From the NCBI GenBank assembly GCA_950295325.1, contig OX485809.1, forward strand, positions 682,001 through 746,000: a stretch of DNA of 64,000 bases, given 5' to 3'. Position 1 is the first letter of the stretch; every line of letters begins with the position of its first letter. A program made the position numbers and the translations under genes. Source of the DNA: Polytrichum commune. Taxonomy: Eukaryota > Streptophyta > Polytrichopsida > Polytrichales > Polytrichaceae. The notes below the pieces were generated by a model. That model was not told where the DNA came from. It saw only the letters and a list, made by a program, of their open reading frames with translations, and searched no databases. This document shows, one piece after another, positions 27,801-38,099 of the stretch.

Positions 27801-30800
27801 CGACGTGAATTTGAGCCCATTGGTCCTACCCCCTGCTCAAGAATCCTCTTGATGCAGGGTGGGGATTACTACCTACCTTGCAGTGAGTGGGCTCTTGGCT
27901 TCCTACTTACTTAGCTAGTATTTTTTTTCTATCAAATAGAGAGAAGATCTCACAGCAAGAACCGAACCGCCAACCACTCCATTCAGAAATGGGTACCTCT
28001 CCACTATCACCCAGTAGTTTAGGATCATCTTAGACTGATGATATTCATGAATGGAGCATATCCTAATCATTATATCAAATATAATCAAAATAGGTAGTAG
28101 GGAAATGTCATACGGCGTCATTTAACACCGATTCGCCAAAAACATAAGCGTAAAGATCCGAATCCACTTCTAGTTCCTGAATAAATATACATTTTTCTTA
28201 GAATCAAACTCATGGTATGTTTTTGATTATGACAATACAATAGAAACACATAGTTTAATTTGAGTCACTATAAATATAAAAATTCACCTTGATAGTATGA
28301 ATGTGCACTAGCTATGACATCCCATGGTTATATTCTCGGGGTCCACATGAACGGACGCACACTGCTTAATAATAATGTTATGTGATCAAAACCTCCCTTT
28401 TATAATTAATAGCACTTATTGAAAGAAAGAAAAATGTCTCTTACATTAAAGATTGCGAGAACCGTGACGGGATCGGTAGCCGAAATAAGTGCACCAAATG
28501 TGAGGCACACCAAGAATGGCATGGCATATGTCCAACCAAGGTATCCAAATGTCCATCTAGTCCCAAATGGTCCACAAGGAAAGCTTCAATATGATCTTCC
28601 AAATTAGCTCAAATTTAGAAGAAGAAAATAAAATGCGATGCAAATTCAATTCCTACTTCGATTCAAACATGATGGATATTTCGCTTCAAGAAGACCAAGT
28701 TGAGTCACTAAATACGTGGTGAAAATGAACATAATATATTGAACCAAAGTCTTACAAGAGAATGCCAATAACAAAGGTTGAGATCATCGTGCCCAAGAAT
28801 GCAAACGTACAAATGGCTCCAAAATTTGCAAAGAAATGACTCTGCAAGTGTGTCCCAAGTGCTAGGATTCAACCATAATTGATACTTAAATAACAACTAG
28901 ACTAAGCTCAAGTCCATAATTATAGCATGTTGAATTCTATTTCAGGATTCTCCAATAGAATATGCACAATTGATTATGATAATATTATTGTAGCGATTAT
29001 TTTGATTACATTTTCTTTATTCAACAACTTATTATATAGATTTTACGTCCAAAAATGAGTATTTTGTTTTCTCTTCATATCTAAATAGCATAACATTTAA
29101 GTATTCATTCAGGATTCACATATCACTTTAGGTTTATGAGATGTGTATCGACAAATCCGTCCATAGAATTGAAACCACCAAAAAGTCTAAATTCAAAAAA
29201 TATGTCCAAGTTTATACAATTATAAGTTCCATTTATCAACACGACATAAACAAACTCAACGTAAGACATGTAGAATTGTTAATCATCAAGTTCCTCCGAG
29301 AAACTTGCTATTGTTTACCGGTTTTAAGCTCCATCCTGAATCGGTGATCATCTTTTGTCAAAGAAAAAAGAAAAAACAATCATCAACTTCGTCCCATAAA
29401 TTTACTTTCACACTTAATTTCACTTCTAAGTTCCACATATTGATTAATATTGTAGATTGATATGGAAGAAGATATGTTCAATTAATTCTACTTTTAAAGT
29501 TTTTGATGACGTGGGTTTAATGTGAAAAGGATATAATATAATTGGTGGCAATAGCACATAAAAGAAGAAATGATTGTTGAAGTTGATCCAAGTCCTGTCC
29601 ATTATAACACACGAGCTTAAATTGCATACAATAGCAAAGGCTCACTTTTTATTCCTATTTACGAGTTTATATCAAGTCTTGTAGTAGCATAGATTCTGAA
29701 TAAGATGGAGTTAGGAGCTTATACCGTAGCTCTCTAGCAGCTTGGGCAGAAAGAAAAAAAATCATTTTAAAAGTGCCTAATTTATGGGAAATTCATTTTG
29801 TTGGGTGTCCAAAAAAAATAGTAATAATAACATTCAAAGAGTGCCTGAAATCATAATAATGCAAGTGACACTCATTGAAATCCAACAAAGTAGCATCAAA
29901 TAACTTGAACAGTGTCTTCACACAGCATCAATCTCACTCATGGTCTAAAAACGATACAAGCATGAATTTGCTCCACAAGTCATGCTGACACATTACCATT
30001 AAAATGGGAATGAAACAAGCAAACGGAACTGAATGTCTAGCTTCTTTTTTTTAAAGTACAATCTACTGATTTTAGAATGTTATTTTCTGAGATGCCTAAC
30101 TTACTTTCACACTTTAATTAATTATTGGGAAGAAAGGTGCCCAAGCTGCTAGAGAGCTACGGTAATGCAAATAAGATGAACTTAGGAGCTTCGAAAGTTT
30201 GAAGAGTCTTGGGTTTGTCTTCACAAAATTTACCTAAATCCTTTCTCGTCGCCAATGAATGTCACCATCAAACCAACAAACACACCTGCAATCTATCATT
30301 TATAAACTAAATTTCATGATTGTATTCAACGACTTAATTAGGATCTACATCACCTTTGCAAGCTACATGAATGGATGAATGTTTATGGAGATAATTAGCA
30401 CCAACATGGAGCATGATGTGGATTATATTCATGAGGAGAAGGTTAAGTGATTATCCCCATTTAGTGAGGGTGGGCTAATAGTGCGTGTGGGAAATTAGTG
30501 AAGGTGATACTAAATTTTCTTTATCCTATGAAGTTAGTGCCACTAAACGGATTAGGGTTTCGGGAGTTCAAAGTGTCAAAGTGCCGGAAACTCTCAATGA
30601 AAGCTCTCTTCAAATTCTTAATGTGAGGAGATGCCTCAGGAGTGAGTGGTGCCGACTATGAAGAAGAAAAAGAAGAAGAAGCTTCTTTGAGCTCACCAAA
30701 ACAAATTATACACTCTACAAACACCTTAGAACACACATTAATTTCCTTGAAATGTATGGTGAATGAGCATGAATTCATGAATTTAGTATCACTTGGTGAA

Positions 30801-31493
30801 AATTTCAGCACTCACTACTTTTGAGTTTTGGCAAAATAGTGCATGTGTCAGGCATTAGTACCACGCGCACTAATTGGAATAATCAATGTAGACCTAAGCA
30901 TAATCTACTTGTTGACAAAACATTTAAGGAATAGAAACACAACTTATGTGACGTGACACATCATAACATTAGTTAGCAAAGCAAGGCTCTTCCTACATCA
31001 TTAGGTTGACACTACAGCAACAGAAGTGTCGAAATTTACAAGATGTTATGATTATACTCCTAGGATTTTGTGGCCCACACAACTAAAGGTATGTGCTGAC
31101 TAATGTTATGACATTCCGAGAGAACTTTCTACTAAGCCTTAGCAACTATTGGTGGTTGGAAAATGAGTTACCAAGGAGTAGTGCGATGCCCGCTTCATGA
31201 AGTATCAAAATATTTTTCCGTCGTAATATGTGACCCGTGACAAATGTGCAACCCAAAATGATTGTTTGTAGCAATATAGATAGACTTGCTACATTTGTGG
31301 CCTCCGTTGTGGATGACTCCACACTTGCAATCTCCACAAGATTCATCTCTTTCCAACCTCCAAACATCATATTGGCTGCCATGAAAAACAAACTCATTTC
31401 CCGTAGACTAGGGCTACAAATAAATAGGGTTGAAATTTGACACGATTTGGTGTTGCTTGCACTTATGTGCATGGGAGATCGTTCTCCTTTCAT
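21883..31493 (-). CDS. Endosomal-type Na+(K+)/H+ exchanger, NHX5/NHX6 class
   Basis: Integral membrane cation/proton antiporter of the NHX5/6 (animal NHE6/7/9-like) branch, expected in Golgi or endosomal membranes. Exons in transcript order: 31493-31172, 30285-30234, 29594-29535, 29343-29319, 28841-28756, 28556-28445, 28176-28114, 27590-27571, 27055-26958, 26724-26664, 25765-25657, 25512-25415, [unresolved], 23753-23656, 23113-23001, 22556-22455, 22258-22125, 21985-21883 (TAA stop). Phases agree at every resolved junction. Diagnostic blocks are [108 protein letters not shown] and a tail [19 protein letters not shown]. One exon of about 30 residues between SETFV and LANIYPSSW is not securely located; a candidate 3' end reading CLVAR stops at 23994 with donor GTGAGT. 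The start could instead be the ATG at 31397. About 550 residues are resolved, near the family size. No internal lesion was found. Confidence 0.9.
22940..22976. repeat. Purine run (AAAAAAAG)n
   Basis: Four to five copies of an A-rich unit ending in G, inside an exchanger intron. On the transcribed strand it is a pyrimidine run. Confidence 0.9.
23169..23585. mobile_element. MITE, CCGTTTAGCTC ends, TA duplication (copy A)
   Basis: 417 bp with ends CCGTTTAGCTCTCTAGCAGC and GCTGCTAGAGAGCTACAG, flanked by TA (23167-23168 and 23586-23587). It is the same family as 29724-30162, inverted. It fills most of the 542-base intron between exons 23753-23656 and 23113-23001. Confidence 0.85.
24434..24479. 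repeat. Perfect 15-bp hairpin
   Basis: TATCGTAAGATCCTA (24434-24448) is followed 16 bases later by its exact complement, TAGGATCTTACGATA (24465-24479). It is inside a long exchanger intron. No flanking U-run or gene end suggests a role. Confidence 0.8.
25778..25960 (-). mobile_element. LINE 3' fragment beside an exchanger splice site
   Basis: Matches the extreme 3' end of the LINE at 18296 (AATGAAATGAAACCGATTTC, then the CTAGAGTGGCGGAG and GTCCAATTAAA blocks). Its 3' terminus lies about 12 bases from the exon that starts at 25765, so the LINE tail runs into the acceptor. Confidence 0.75.
26109..26612. mobile_element. Harbinger-type MITE, copy 1
   Basis: 504 bp with inverted ends GGGCCACCTCACACACGAG and CTCGTGTGTGAAGTGGTCC, flanked by TTA at 26106-26108 and 26613-26615. 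A 3-bp TTA/TAA duplication with GG-starting ends is the PIF/Harbinger signature. It has no coding capacity. It lies in an exchanger intron, ending about 50 bases from the donor of exon 26724-26664. Confidence 0.9.
27780..28022 (-). repeat. SINE-like repeat in an exchanger intron
   Basis: On the minus strand, GTGATAGTGGAGAGG resembles a pol III A box and GGTTCGGTTCTTG, about 40 bases further on, resembles a B box. A body with AGCCCACTCACTGCAAGG follows. This is the layout of a tRNA-derived SINE. Its 3' limit is not sharp. Confidence 0.45.
29344..29534 (-). other. U12-type AT-AC intron in the exchanger gene
   Basis: On the minus strand the intron begins ATATCCTTTT, the exact U12 AT-AC donor consensus, and ends in AC. 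The branch-like TTCTTTGAC (consensus TTCCTTRAC, one mismatch) lies with its branch A 14 bases before the end. Splicing here joins PPII-TT to C-GAT, restoring the conserved [13 protein letters not shown] in frame. No GT-AG pair nearby does this. Confidence 0.85.
29724..30162. mobile_element. MITE, CCGTAGCTCTC ends, TA duplication (copy B)
   Basis: A 439-bp element with terminal inverted repeats beginning CCGTAGCTCTCTAGCAGCTT and ending in their complement, flanked by TA at 29722-29723 and 30163-30164. It shares interior sequence with the copy at 23169-23585 but lies in the opposite orientation. It sits in an exchanger intron. A TA duplication suggests the Tc1/mariner superfamily, although the ends are not the usual Stowaway ones. 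Confidence 0.85.
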
Positions 31494-31506
31494 TAAGGGT
31501 TATGAA

Positions 31507-31884
31507 TATTGAATCCAACCATTTTATATTCACTAGAAGAAAACTTGTTCATTACAACCATCCGTTGTGACTTGGCCATTGCAATTCATGGTGAGAAATT
31601 GCATAAATGAGTATTGAATCCAACCATTTTATATTCACTAGAAGAAAACTTGTTCATTACAACCATCCGTTGTGACTTGGCCATTGCAATTCACGGTGAG
31701 AAATTGCATAAATGAATTATTTTGGTTGTCAACTGAAGATTTTGGGCTGCAGTTTTTGGATAATGAATAACCAAAACCCTCCGGTTCCCAACCAAAATGA
31801 TTTATTTATGCATTTTCTCGCCATGAGTCACAATGGCCAAGTCACAACGGATGGTTGCCAAGGACAAATTTTCTTCTGGCGATT
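31507..31884. repeat. CACTA-like foldback with a duplicated arm
   Basis: A 105-bp unit (31507-31611) is repeated directly at 31612-31715. Each copy contains CACTAGAAGAAAACTTG and CATCCGTTGTGACTTGGCC. The sequence at 31797-31884 is a diverged inverted copy (GGCCAAGTCACAACGGATGG, then TTTTCTTCTGGCG). CACTA-G-AAGAAAA resembles the ends of CACTA (En/Spm) elements. The right end is not a perfect match and no 3-bp duplication could be fixed, so this is probably a rearranged MITE. It lies directly upstream of the exchanger start. Confidence 0.65.
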
Positions 31885-31899
31885 GAAGTAATCCCATTG

Positions 31900-34490
31900 T
31901 AACACATCGTAATCATGGCCAAAATTTGGGTTGAAGTATTCATGGTTTCATCGTAGCGACAAGAATTTTAAGAACGGATGAAGGCCCCTAGACCCATGGG
32001 TGCACAAATAGAGCGCATCTTCTTCTCCTTCTTTTTCAAAAGAGAAGTTGGGCACGAGACTTGCGAGGCAATGAATTGATGAGATGTATGCAAGACCTCT
32101 TACTCTTCTTTGGGTGGAGATTTTATGCCACGACTATCATCTCAAGATGAGATTTAATGCACGCACTCATAGTACCAAGCATGACTCGTTGTATGTCCTC
32201 ACCGCATGTGCTTTTAAAAACGGCTTTGTCGAGATCTAATTGTTTGGACAACTTTAGGGTTTTGTGAACATAGATTCCTACATCTCTCTCTCTCTCAAAA
32301 ATAAGACTCTACTACTAACGATGACATGTTCTTCCAAACACTATCAACACCCAAGGTCCACCCATCATGAATCGCGAGGTCACTTTGTACTTGTAAATAA
32401 TAAAAAGTAACGGCATTACTTGCAAAACTTATATGGACAAATTGTCTATGAACCACATGTCATGTATCAACCTTTAACAAGCATCTTAGAGTAGAACGAA
32501 ATATGCTTGGGCGTGTTTTATTATTTACAAACTTGGCAAAAAGAAAGGTTGGAATTTAAATGTGTACCTTATTATCAATGGCCGATTTGTGAAGAGTCCT
32601 TGCTCCACAAAGGAACTTCGAATACCACAACCTTCATGGAATTCATGAGTATCTAATAAGCATGTTCGATTGAGTGATCCATCACCAAGAATTGGAGACT
32701 AAGGTACATCCTAGAAAGTGTTTCCCAAACCTTGACTACTTTACAACCCGCATTGCAAAGGCCATTTGCTTCCCATTCAATTGCGGGAGTTACAAAACAC
32801 CTTTGCATTTCCACATATGTTGGAGTCAATTCACATTTACACGAATGCCACATCATTCATGAAAAAATGCTCCACATGTTCAACTAAACATGAACCAAGC
32901 TCCACGCCAGCTGACTAATGACAAGATTACGCTCGTTTAAACTTACACTTGAGGGTTTAAGTATTCTCTCACCTTGTTGACATGCAAAGTGTAAGTTCGT
33001 TGGGACAAATTCAAAGATGACAAAGAAATTCAAGGTTTCATGTGCATGGTGTGCATATAGAGCGATTTGAATCCTTAAGTGCATGAGAACCATAGTTTTA
33101 ACTCTAAATATTTTATGCATCGACAACATACAATGAGAAAAGCTACCACATTTATTCAAAACCCATGACTACATTTTAATGCATTCACAAATTAATAACA
33201 TGTGGATAGGATGATGGATGTTGATGTTTCTATAGGATTACTTGTAGAAAAGAATCCTAGAGGAATCTCGTACTCGCTTGAATGTTGATATTCACAATCA
33301 AAAAGAAATTTCATCACAAATGGCTTGATGTAAGGTGGAAGGTTTGTAGCATGTTAAAGGTTCCATGTCAATGGAATTATAACTTAACTAGAAATCCTTG
33401 CTAAGGTTCTTGCCAATGTGATAACAATCAAATTTAGCTATTTGGAACTTAAGTTAATCCCCCTTCTTAAGAGAAGGCATATAGGCGAGAAGAGATCAAA
33501 TTTTTAACTATTTATTGCCCTCTTTATTGCTATCTAGCCCTTTGAACATAATGTGCCCCCAAATCTCCTCTACATTGTCATGGGATTGTCATGAAGGATG
33601 AGGAGATCAAAACCATGAATATGAATGATTATTTTTGCACAGAATGAAGAGTATTCTAAGAGTATGCATGGCTTAGATGCGTATGTTTAAGGCCTACATT
33701 GGTAATAGATGTTTGAGTTTTTTCCCGTTCTAAATAAACAAATTCCATTAAATTGGAGTTTAGTTTTTTTGTTGAGAGAGAGAGAGAGAGAAGGGGGGGT
33801 AAATGGGAGTGTTGCTTTAGGGTTCACATGTGATAAGTTCATTATTATTTAGGTTTGATGGAAATAGTACACAGTGACTAATATTTTTGGTTTTAAAGTT
33901 AGGACTAAGTTGTAGTCTTTGTAAAGTGGATAGGGTAGGTGATGGAGAGAGATGACCTATGCACATGGTTGGAAAAAAAAGTTTTCCTAGAAGTAGGCAG
34001 CCTCATGCAAGGTTGGACAACTAGTTGAGCGGCAACGCTATGCAGCTAATTCCATGCTATTGCCTAAGTTTGATCACCGTGCAAGTTGCATACTACAATA
34101 AAAATGCAACCTACATTTTACCCAACGCAATACACATAGTGCATGTCTTTTATCCTAACAATTAAAACAAACATTTTTATTGTGATGTTTTACTATTGCG
34201 TTCATGTTTTTTTTATTGTTCATGGTTTAGGCCCACGTCCTCCAAGTGGAGTGCGGTCGTGGAAGCCCAAGCCATGTGCCCATCCCAAGAGACTGGTGAG
34301 GCATAGGGTGGAGTTGATTGTGGGATTGGTCCCTACTTTTTGAACACAAGAAATAATGAGGTTTGGTATTTTGTGGTATGTGGGTTGTTTCCGAGATGGG
34401 GAGTGAAGTGGCCCCACCTAGTGTTGGATTTGTTGTGCCCATGCATGCAAGTTATTATCCTTGAGGAGAGGGTGTTGTGGGGTTGACATG
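31900..34490. other. Intergenic DNA upstream of the exchanger gene
   Basis: It holds a CT run near 32283-32296 and a GA run near 33773-33792. Open frames such as 32653-32856 (-) and 32884-33159 (-) have no recognised similarity. No defined element was found. Confidence 0.4.
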
Positions 34491-34495
34491 GCTAA

Positions 34496-34916
34496 GGGTG
34501 AGTTTCCATGTAAATCGCTTGCCCACTAGATTCCATATAATAATGGGTCAGAGGTGTTTGCATGTAGTTAATCACAAGCCGCCATCCAACCGAATTCTGG
34601 CGGTCTACTAGAATGTGGAGGGTTGTGGACACAGGTTGCTAGACTTCCATGCTCCCACTAAAGAATCTTTAACCTACAAGTGCCGGTCACTAAAGTACTA
34701 AGACCCGTTGAAGACTCAAGACGACCAATGTTGGTCGAGTATTCCATCCTTGGTAACCGAGAGGAACAGGTTAGTAGGTGGGCCCAATTTAAGAAGATGG
34801 GAAAAAGTAGTTGGCACATACGAACCCTGCCCCACTAGATTCCCTCTACATTTGGACGGGTTTATCTTTATCACACTAGAATCTGGTGGGCGAGCGGCCT
34901 ACATGAAAACTCACCC
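34496..34916. mobile_element. Harbinger-like MITE, GGGTGAGTTT family
   Basis: 421 bp with diverged inverted ends (left GGGTGAGTTTCCATGTAAAT, right ATGAAAACTCACCC). Flanking TAA at 34493-34495 and 34917-34919 is the expected 3-bp target duplication. Inverted similarity continues inward for about 45 bases (GCCCACTAGATTC against GAATCTGGTGGGC). No coding sequence. Confidence 0.8.
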
Positions 34917-35939
34917 TAAGACATCACAATATTTGTGACTCAAACACCTCTCCTCATCGGTGGAGACACTTGGGTGTGATACTTGCACGTGAGATAGGAG
35001 AAAGATAGGTTGTGCAAAACCTAAATGGTTAGTTTGATTGGCTAGGTATGAGAAGCCAATGTCCTACAATACACGTTTCTAGTATACAATATATTAAATG
35101 GTGCCAAAGATCGAGCAAGAAACTTACCTTTTTAAATCATAGCAATTTGAGTGGCCAATTTCAGCACTTCTTGGAACATGGAGCAAACAGCAACTAAGTT
35201 AGCTCCGGTGACTTGATCAAGGTGTGCTATCTAGAGCTCTTGAGGTATGAGTGTTAAATTAGCTAGTACACTCTAACCCGGATAATATGACACCTCAATT
35301 ATACGACACACTTCCCATCAACCAAACTTTGTTAATTTACCCCAATATTATGATTACGATGCTCGTAATACAACATTTTTAGGCCCGATTTGTCATATAA
35401 TATATAGGTAATTAATGCACACAATTGTAAGACCCACACTAGGATATGCCTTGGGATCAAGGAGTACATGATGAACTCATCAATGGGTTAACTTAACCCA
35501 ACTCAAGTTACTCATTTTAAATATTGGTTTCAAAACGTATGTTGCACTTTTGAGTCTTTGGGTTTGGGTGGAGGGTTGCAGGGTTTAGGGATTGTTGGAT
35601 CCGCATATTGGAATTATAAGGTTGTTGATTTCTCTTCTTGATGCAAAATTTGTCCTCACACCTTACTCTCACATTTCTTTATGTTCTTTTTCTTAATGAT
35701 GACATAGACCCTCTCACTTCACTAGGTTAATGAGCCTAGAAGGGTGTTTATATTCTTACCACAATGTAGTCCAAGTCCATTGCAGTAACATGTCTATTTT
35801 TGGTGCTCTCACAAGCCTTGTAAAACACCATTCAGATATAGGTGTGTGATTGAGGAGCGTCACCACATAAGACCCACCAACTTTGATTGCTAATCACCAC
35901 TACGCATATTTGTATCCATGAGTCCTTTGTGGTAGGTTT

Positions 35940-36160
35940 TGTTGATGGTCGATATACCATAACTCCAATTTTATTTCGTCCCGGAATCCGAATTGATCTA
36001 AAGTAAGTGGTGTTAATTCTATTGTTTATTTTAATTGAACACCTATATTAGATTGGCGTATGTTTAGGTGTGGATTTAAGAACGGACACCAAAATATACG
36101 TGTTTAAAGAGATTCACTTATGTGCTCAAAGGTTGTTGTGAATTTGAGGTGCTATAGTCC
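35940..36160 (-). repeat. Dispersed repeat family R1 (inverted copy)
   Basis: Similar, in reverse orientation, to 50364-50710 and 56455-56800. Shared landmarks are AAGAACGGACACCAAAATA, ACGTGTTTAAAGAGATT and TTATGTGCTCAA. Further diverged copies are at about 37545-37690 and 51420-51550. The family is non-coding and its ends are unknown. Confidence 0.6.
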
Positions 36161-37850
36161 ACGGTATTTGGAGGAGAACCTATGGTAGAGGCTGAACGGA
36201 AAATAAGAAAGTTTATTTGTTGGAAAGGACCTATACAACCTTAATGGAACTTACTTCTACATGATAAAGCCCATGGTTCACAACAGAGGCATTCAAACAA
36301 TTGAAAGAACAATTCAAATACCTACATAATGATTCCAAGGAGCAACCTATTCCAACGATGGCTAGCAAGGCACAAGGTGTGACAAGAAGTATATTAACAT
36401 CATATCCAATGCAAGAAATTTATTTGGAAAGTGACATAGGCAAACACCATTCTATGTCCATAGAAACTCCAATTGATCCAAAATATAAACATTGATCATA
36501 GTCATCTCACCGATGCAAAGGTTTTGTGTGGAATTGATATTTTCATTACGACAATTATTGAAAGTGACAAGCCACAAACTACCCAACATGATGATGCTAT
36601 TGGTGGCAATGTACCCATTGTTCATTTTGGTTACCAACCTTCCCCTCCTCTGCAATGCCATCAATACAAACCATGCAAGAGATTGGGGTCCCACATGTTG
36701 CCAAAGCTACACCAAAATCATTATATTCGTTAATTTGAGACTTTCTCTTGTCTCAAATTAATATATGGACCACAACAACATGGTCTAATGTTTGGGTCGT
36801 CCTACCTAAACCATCTTGATATGAGTTCTTAATTAGGTTCTTGATATGAACACCCGCTTCAAAGTATTTGCATCTTACAACATTCTCCAATATCTGTGTG
36901 ATTTTATCCATGTTCTTATATTTGTAACTGTCTCAAAATGCCAAAAAAGTCCCAAATTAACGAATATAGTGATCAAACATAAAAATTCATTGTTATAATA
37001 TATATTGGAGACCCCAGATGAATAGGAACATATTAAACCTAAAAGCAATGTCATTAATGGGGAGGCTTTTGTAAGAACATGAAAATATCATTGTAAAGTT
37101 GAAAGAAGCCATGGAAATTTGGACTACTTCATCCTCACAAAGGGTCAACTTCAACAAACCAAAAAAACCAAAAACAAAGTGGACAAAAAAATATCCTCAA
37201 CATATTATGATTATATTTAGATAAATACTAGTGTATTCTTATTGCATGATTGAGTGACTAGTGTTTTATAATTTCTTTGATTGTATGCTTCATAGATTAA
37301 ATATAGACCGTCTTAAATTTATTTTTGAGTCTTATGAATGTATGAGGATCATAAAAAATGTTATCCATAAATATTATTGAAAACCAAATATGGTTTTTTT
37401 TAATAGTATGTTGTGACGGTTAAATTTCTATGCTCTAATTTGAAAGTTTAAATTTTTAGCAAAGACTTCATGAATGTGCTAAAAACAATTTGGGAAGAGT
37501 TTCATTTCAAAGCATGTTAAGTTTTTTACAATATGTTAATATGATAATAACGTATGCAAGTGCTTTTCGGTTATATTTACTAATTGGACACCTATATTTA
37601 AATGATGTGTGGTTGGGTGTGGATCTAACACCATTCAATATAATAAAAAGCATGTTTAAGAGAAATTGGACTACAACTTCAAATTGTTTTAACTACTCTA
37701 GTATATTCAATACTCAACACAACTAGAGAGGCTCATATTATATTTGTTTAATGAGGAAGTAACTCATATGCACTTCCAATAATTTCCATCACTAAATCAT
37801 GGGAAATTGAACTTAAATCTACAACAATTATTCAATGTCCAACAAGGCTT
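36161..37850. other. Intergenic DNA, unrecognised open frames
   Basis: Two neighbouring plus-strand frames at 36301-36495 and 36473-36733 are open. Neither resembles a family I know and neither has a clear splice context. They may be remnants of a transposon protein. A diverged R1 copy lies at about 37545-37690. Confidence 0.3.
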
Positions 37851-37858
37851 CGTTTTGC

Positions 37859-38095
37859 ACCGGCACAAAAAAAAAAGGCATATAAAGTTTGAAATTAATC
37901 TTTCCCGTCGAAAGAATTAAAAAAATGAAAATATGTCCATCACATGGAAAGGCGAAATAAACACCAACTTGTCAAAAGAAAGGTCCCCTCAACCATTACC
38001 TATCAACCCTATCCCATAATTATGGGCAAACAATGTTGTATGTCATAATATATAAGTCATGCTTCAATATCACATTGACTTAGGAGATATGAGTG
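37859..38095 (+). repeat. Dispersed repeat R2, single copy
   Basis: Matches the tandem unit at 45935-46130 and 46245-46445 through AAAGGCATATAAAGTTTGAA, CACATGGAAAGGCGAAA, ACCATTACC and GGGCAAACAATGTTGTAT. Non-coding. Confidence 0.75.
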
Positions 38096-38099
38096 AGCT

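Noticed and set aside
27960-28022. A functional tRNA gene
   Set aside because: A and B box-like words are present, but no complete cloverleaf or acceptor stem is seen. A SINE head fits better.
27915-28121. Apparent premature stop just after FGESVLNDA in the exchanger, suggesting a pseudogene
   Set aside because: GTATGA right after NDA is a splice donor. The next micro-exon (27590-27571) reads VAIVMYR and restores the conserved NDAVAI motif in frame.
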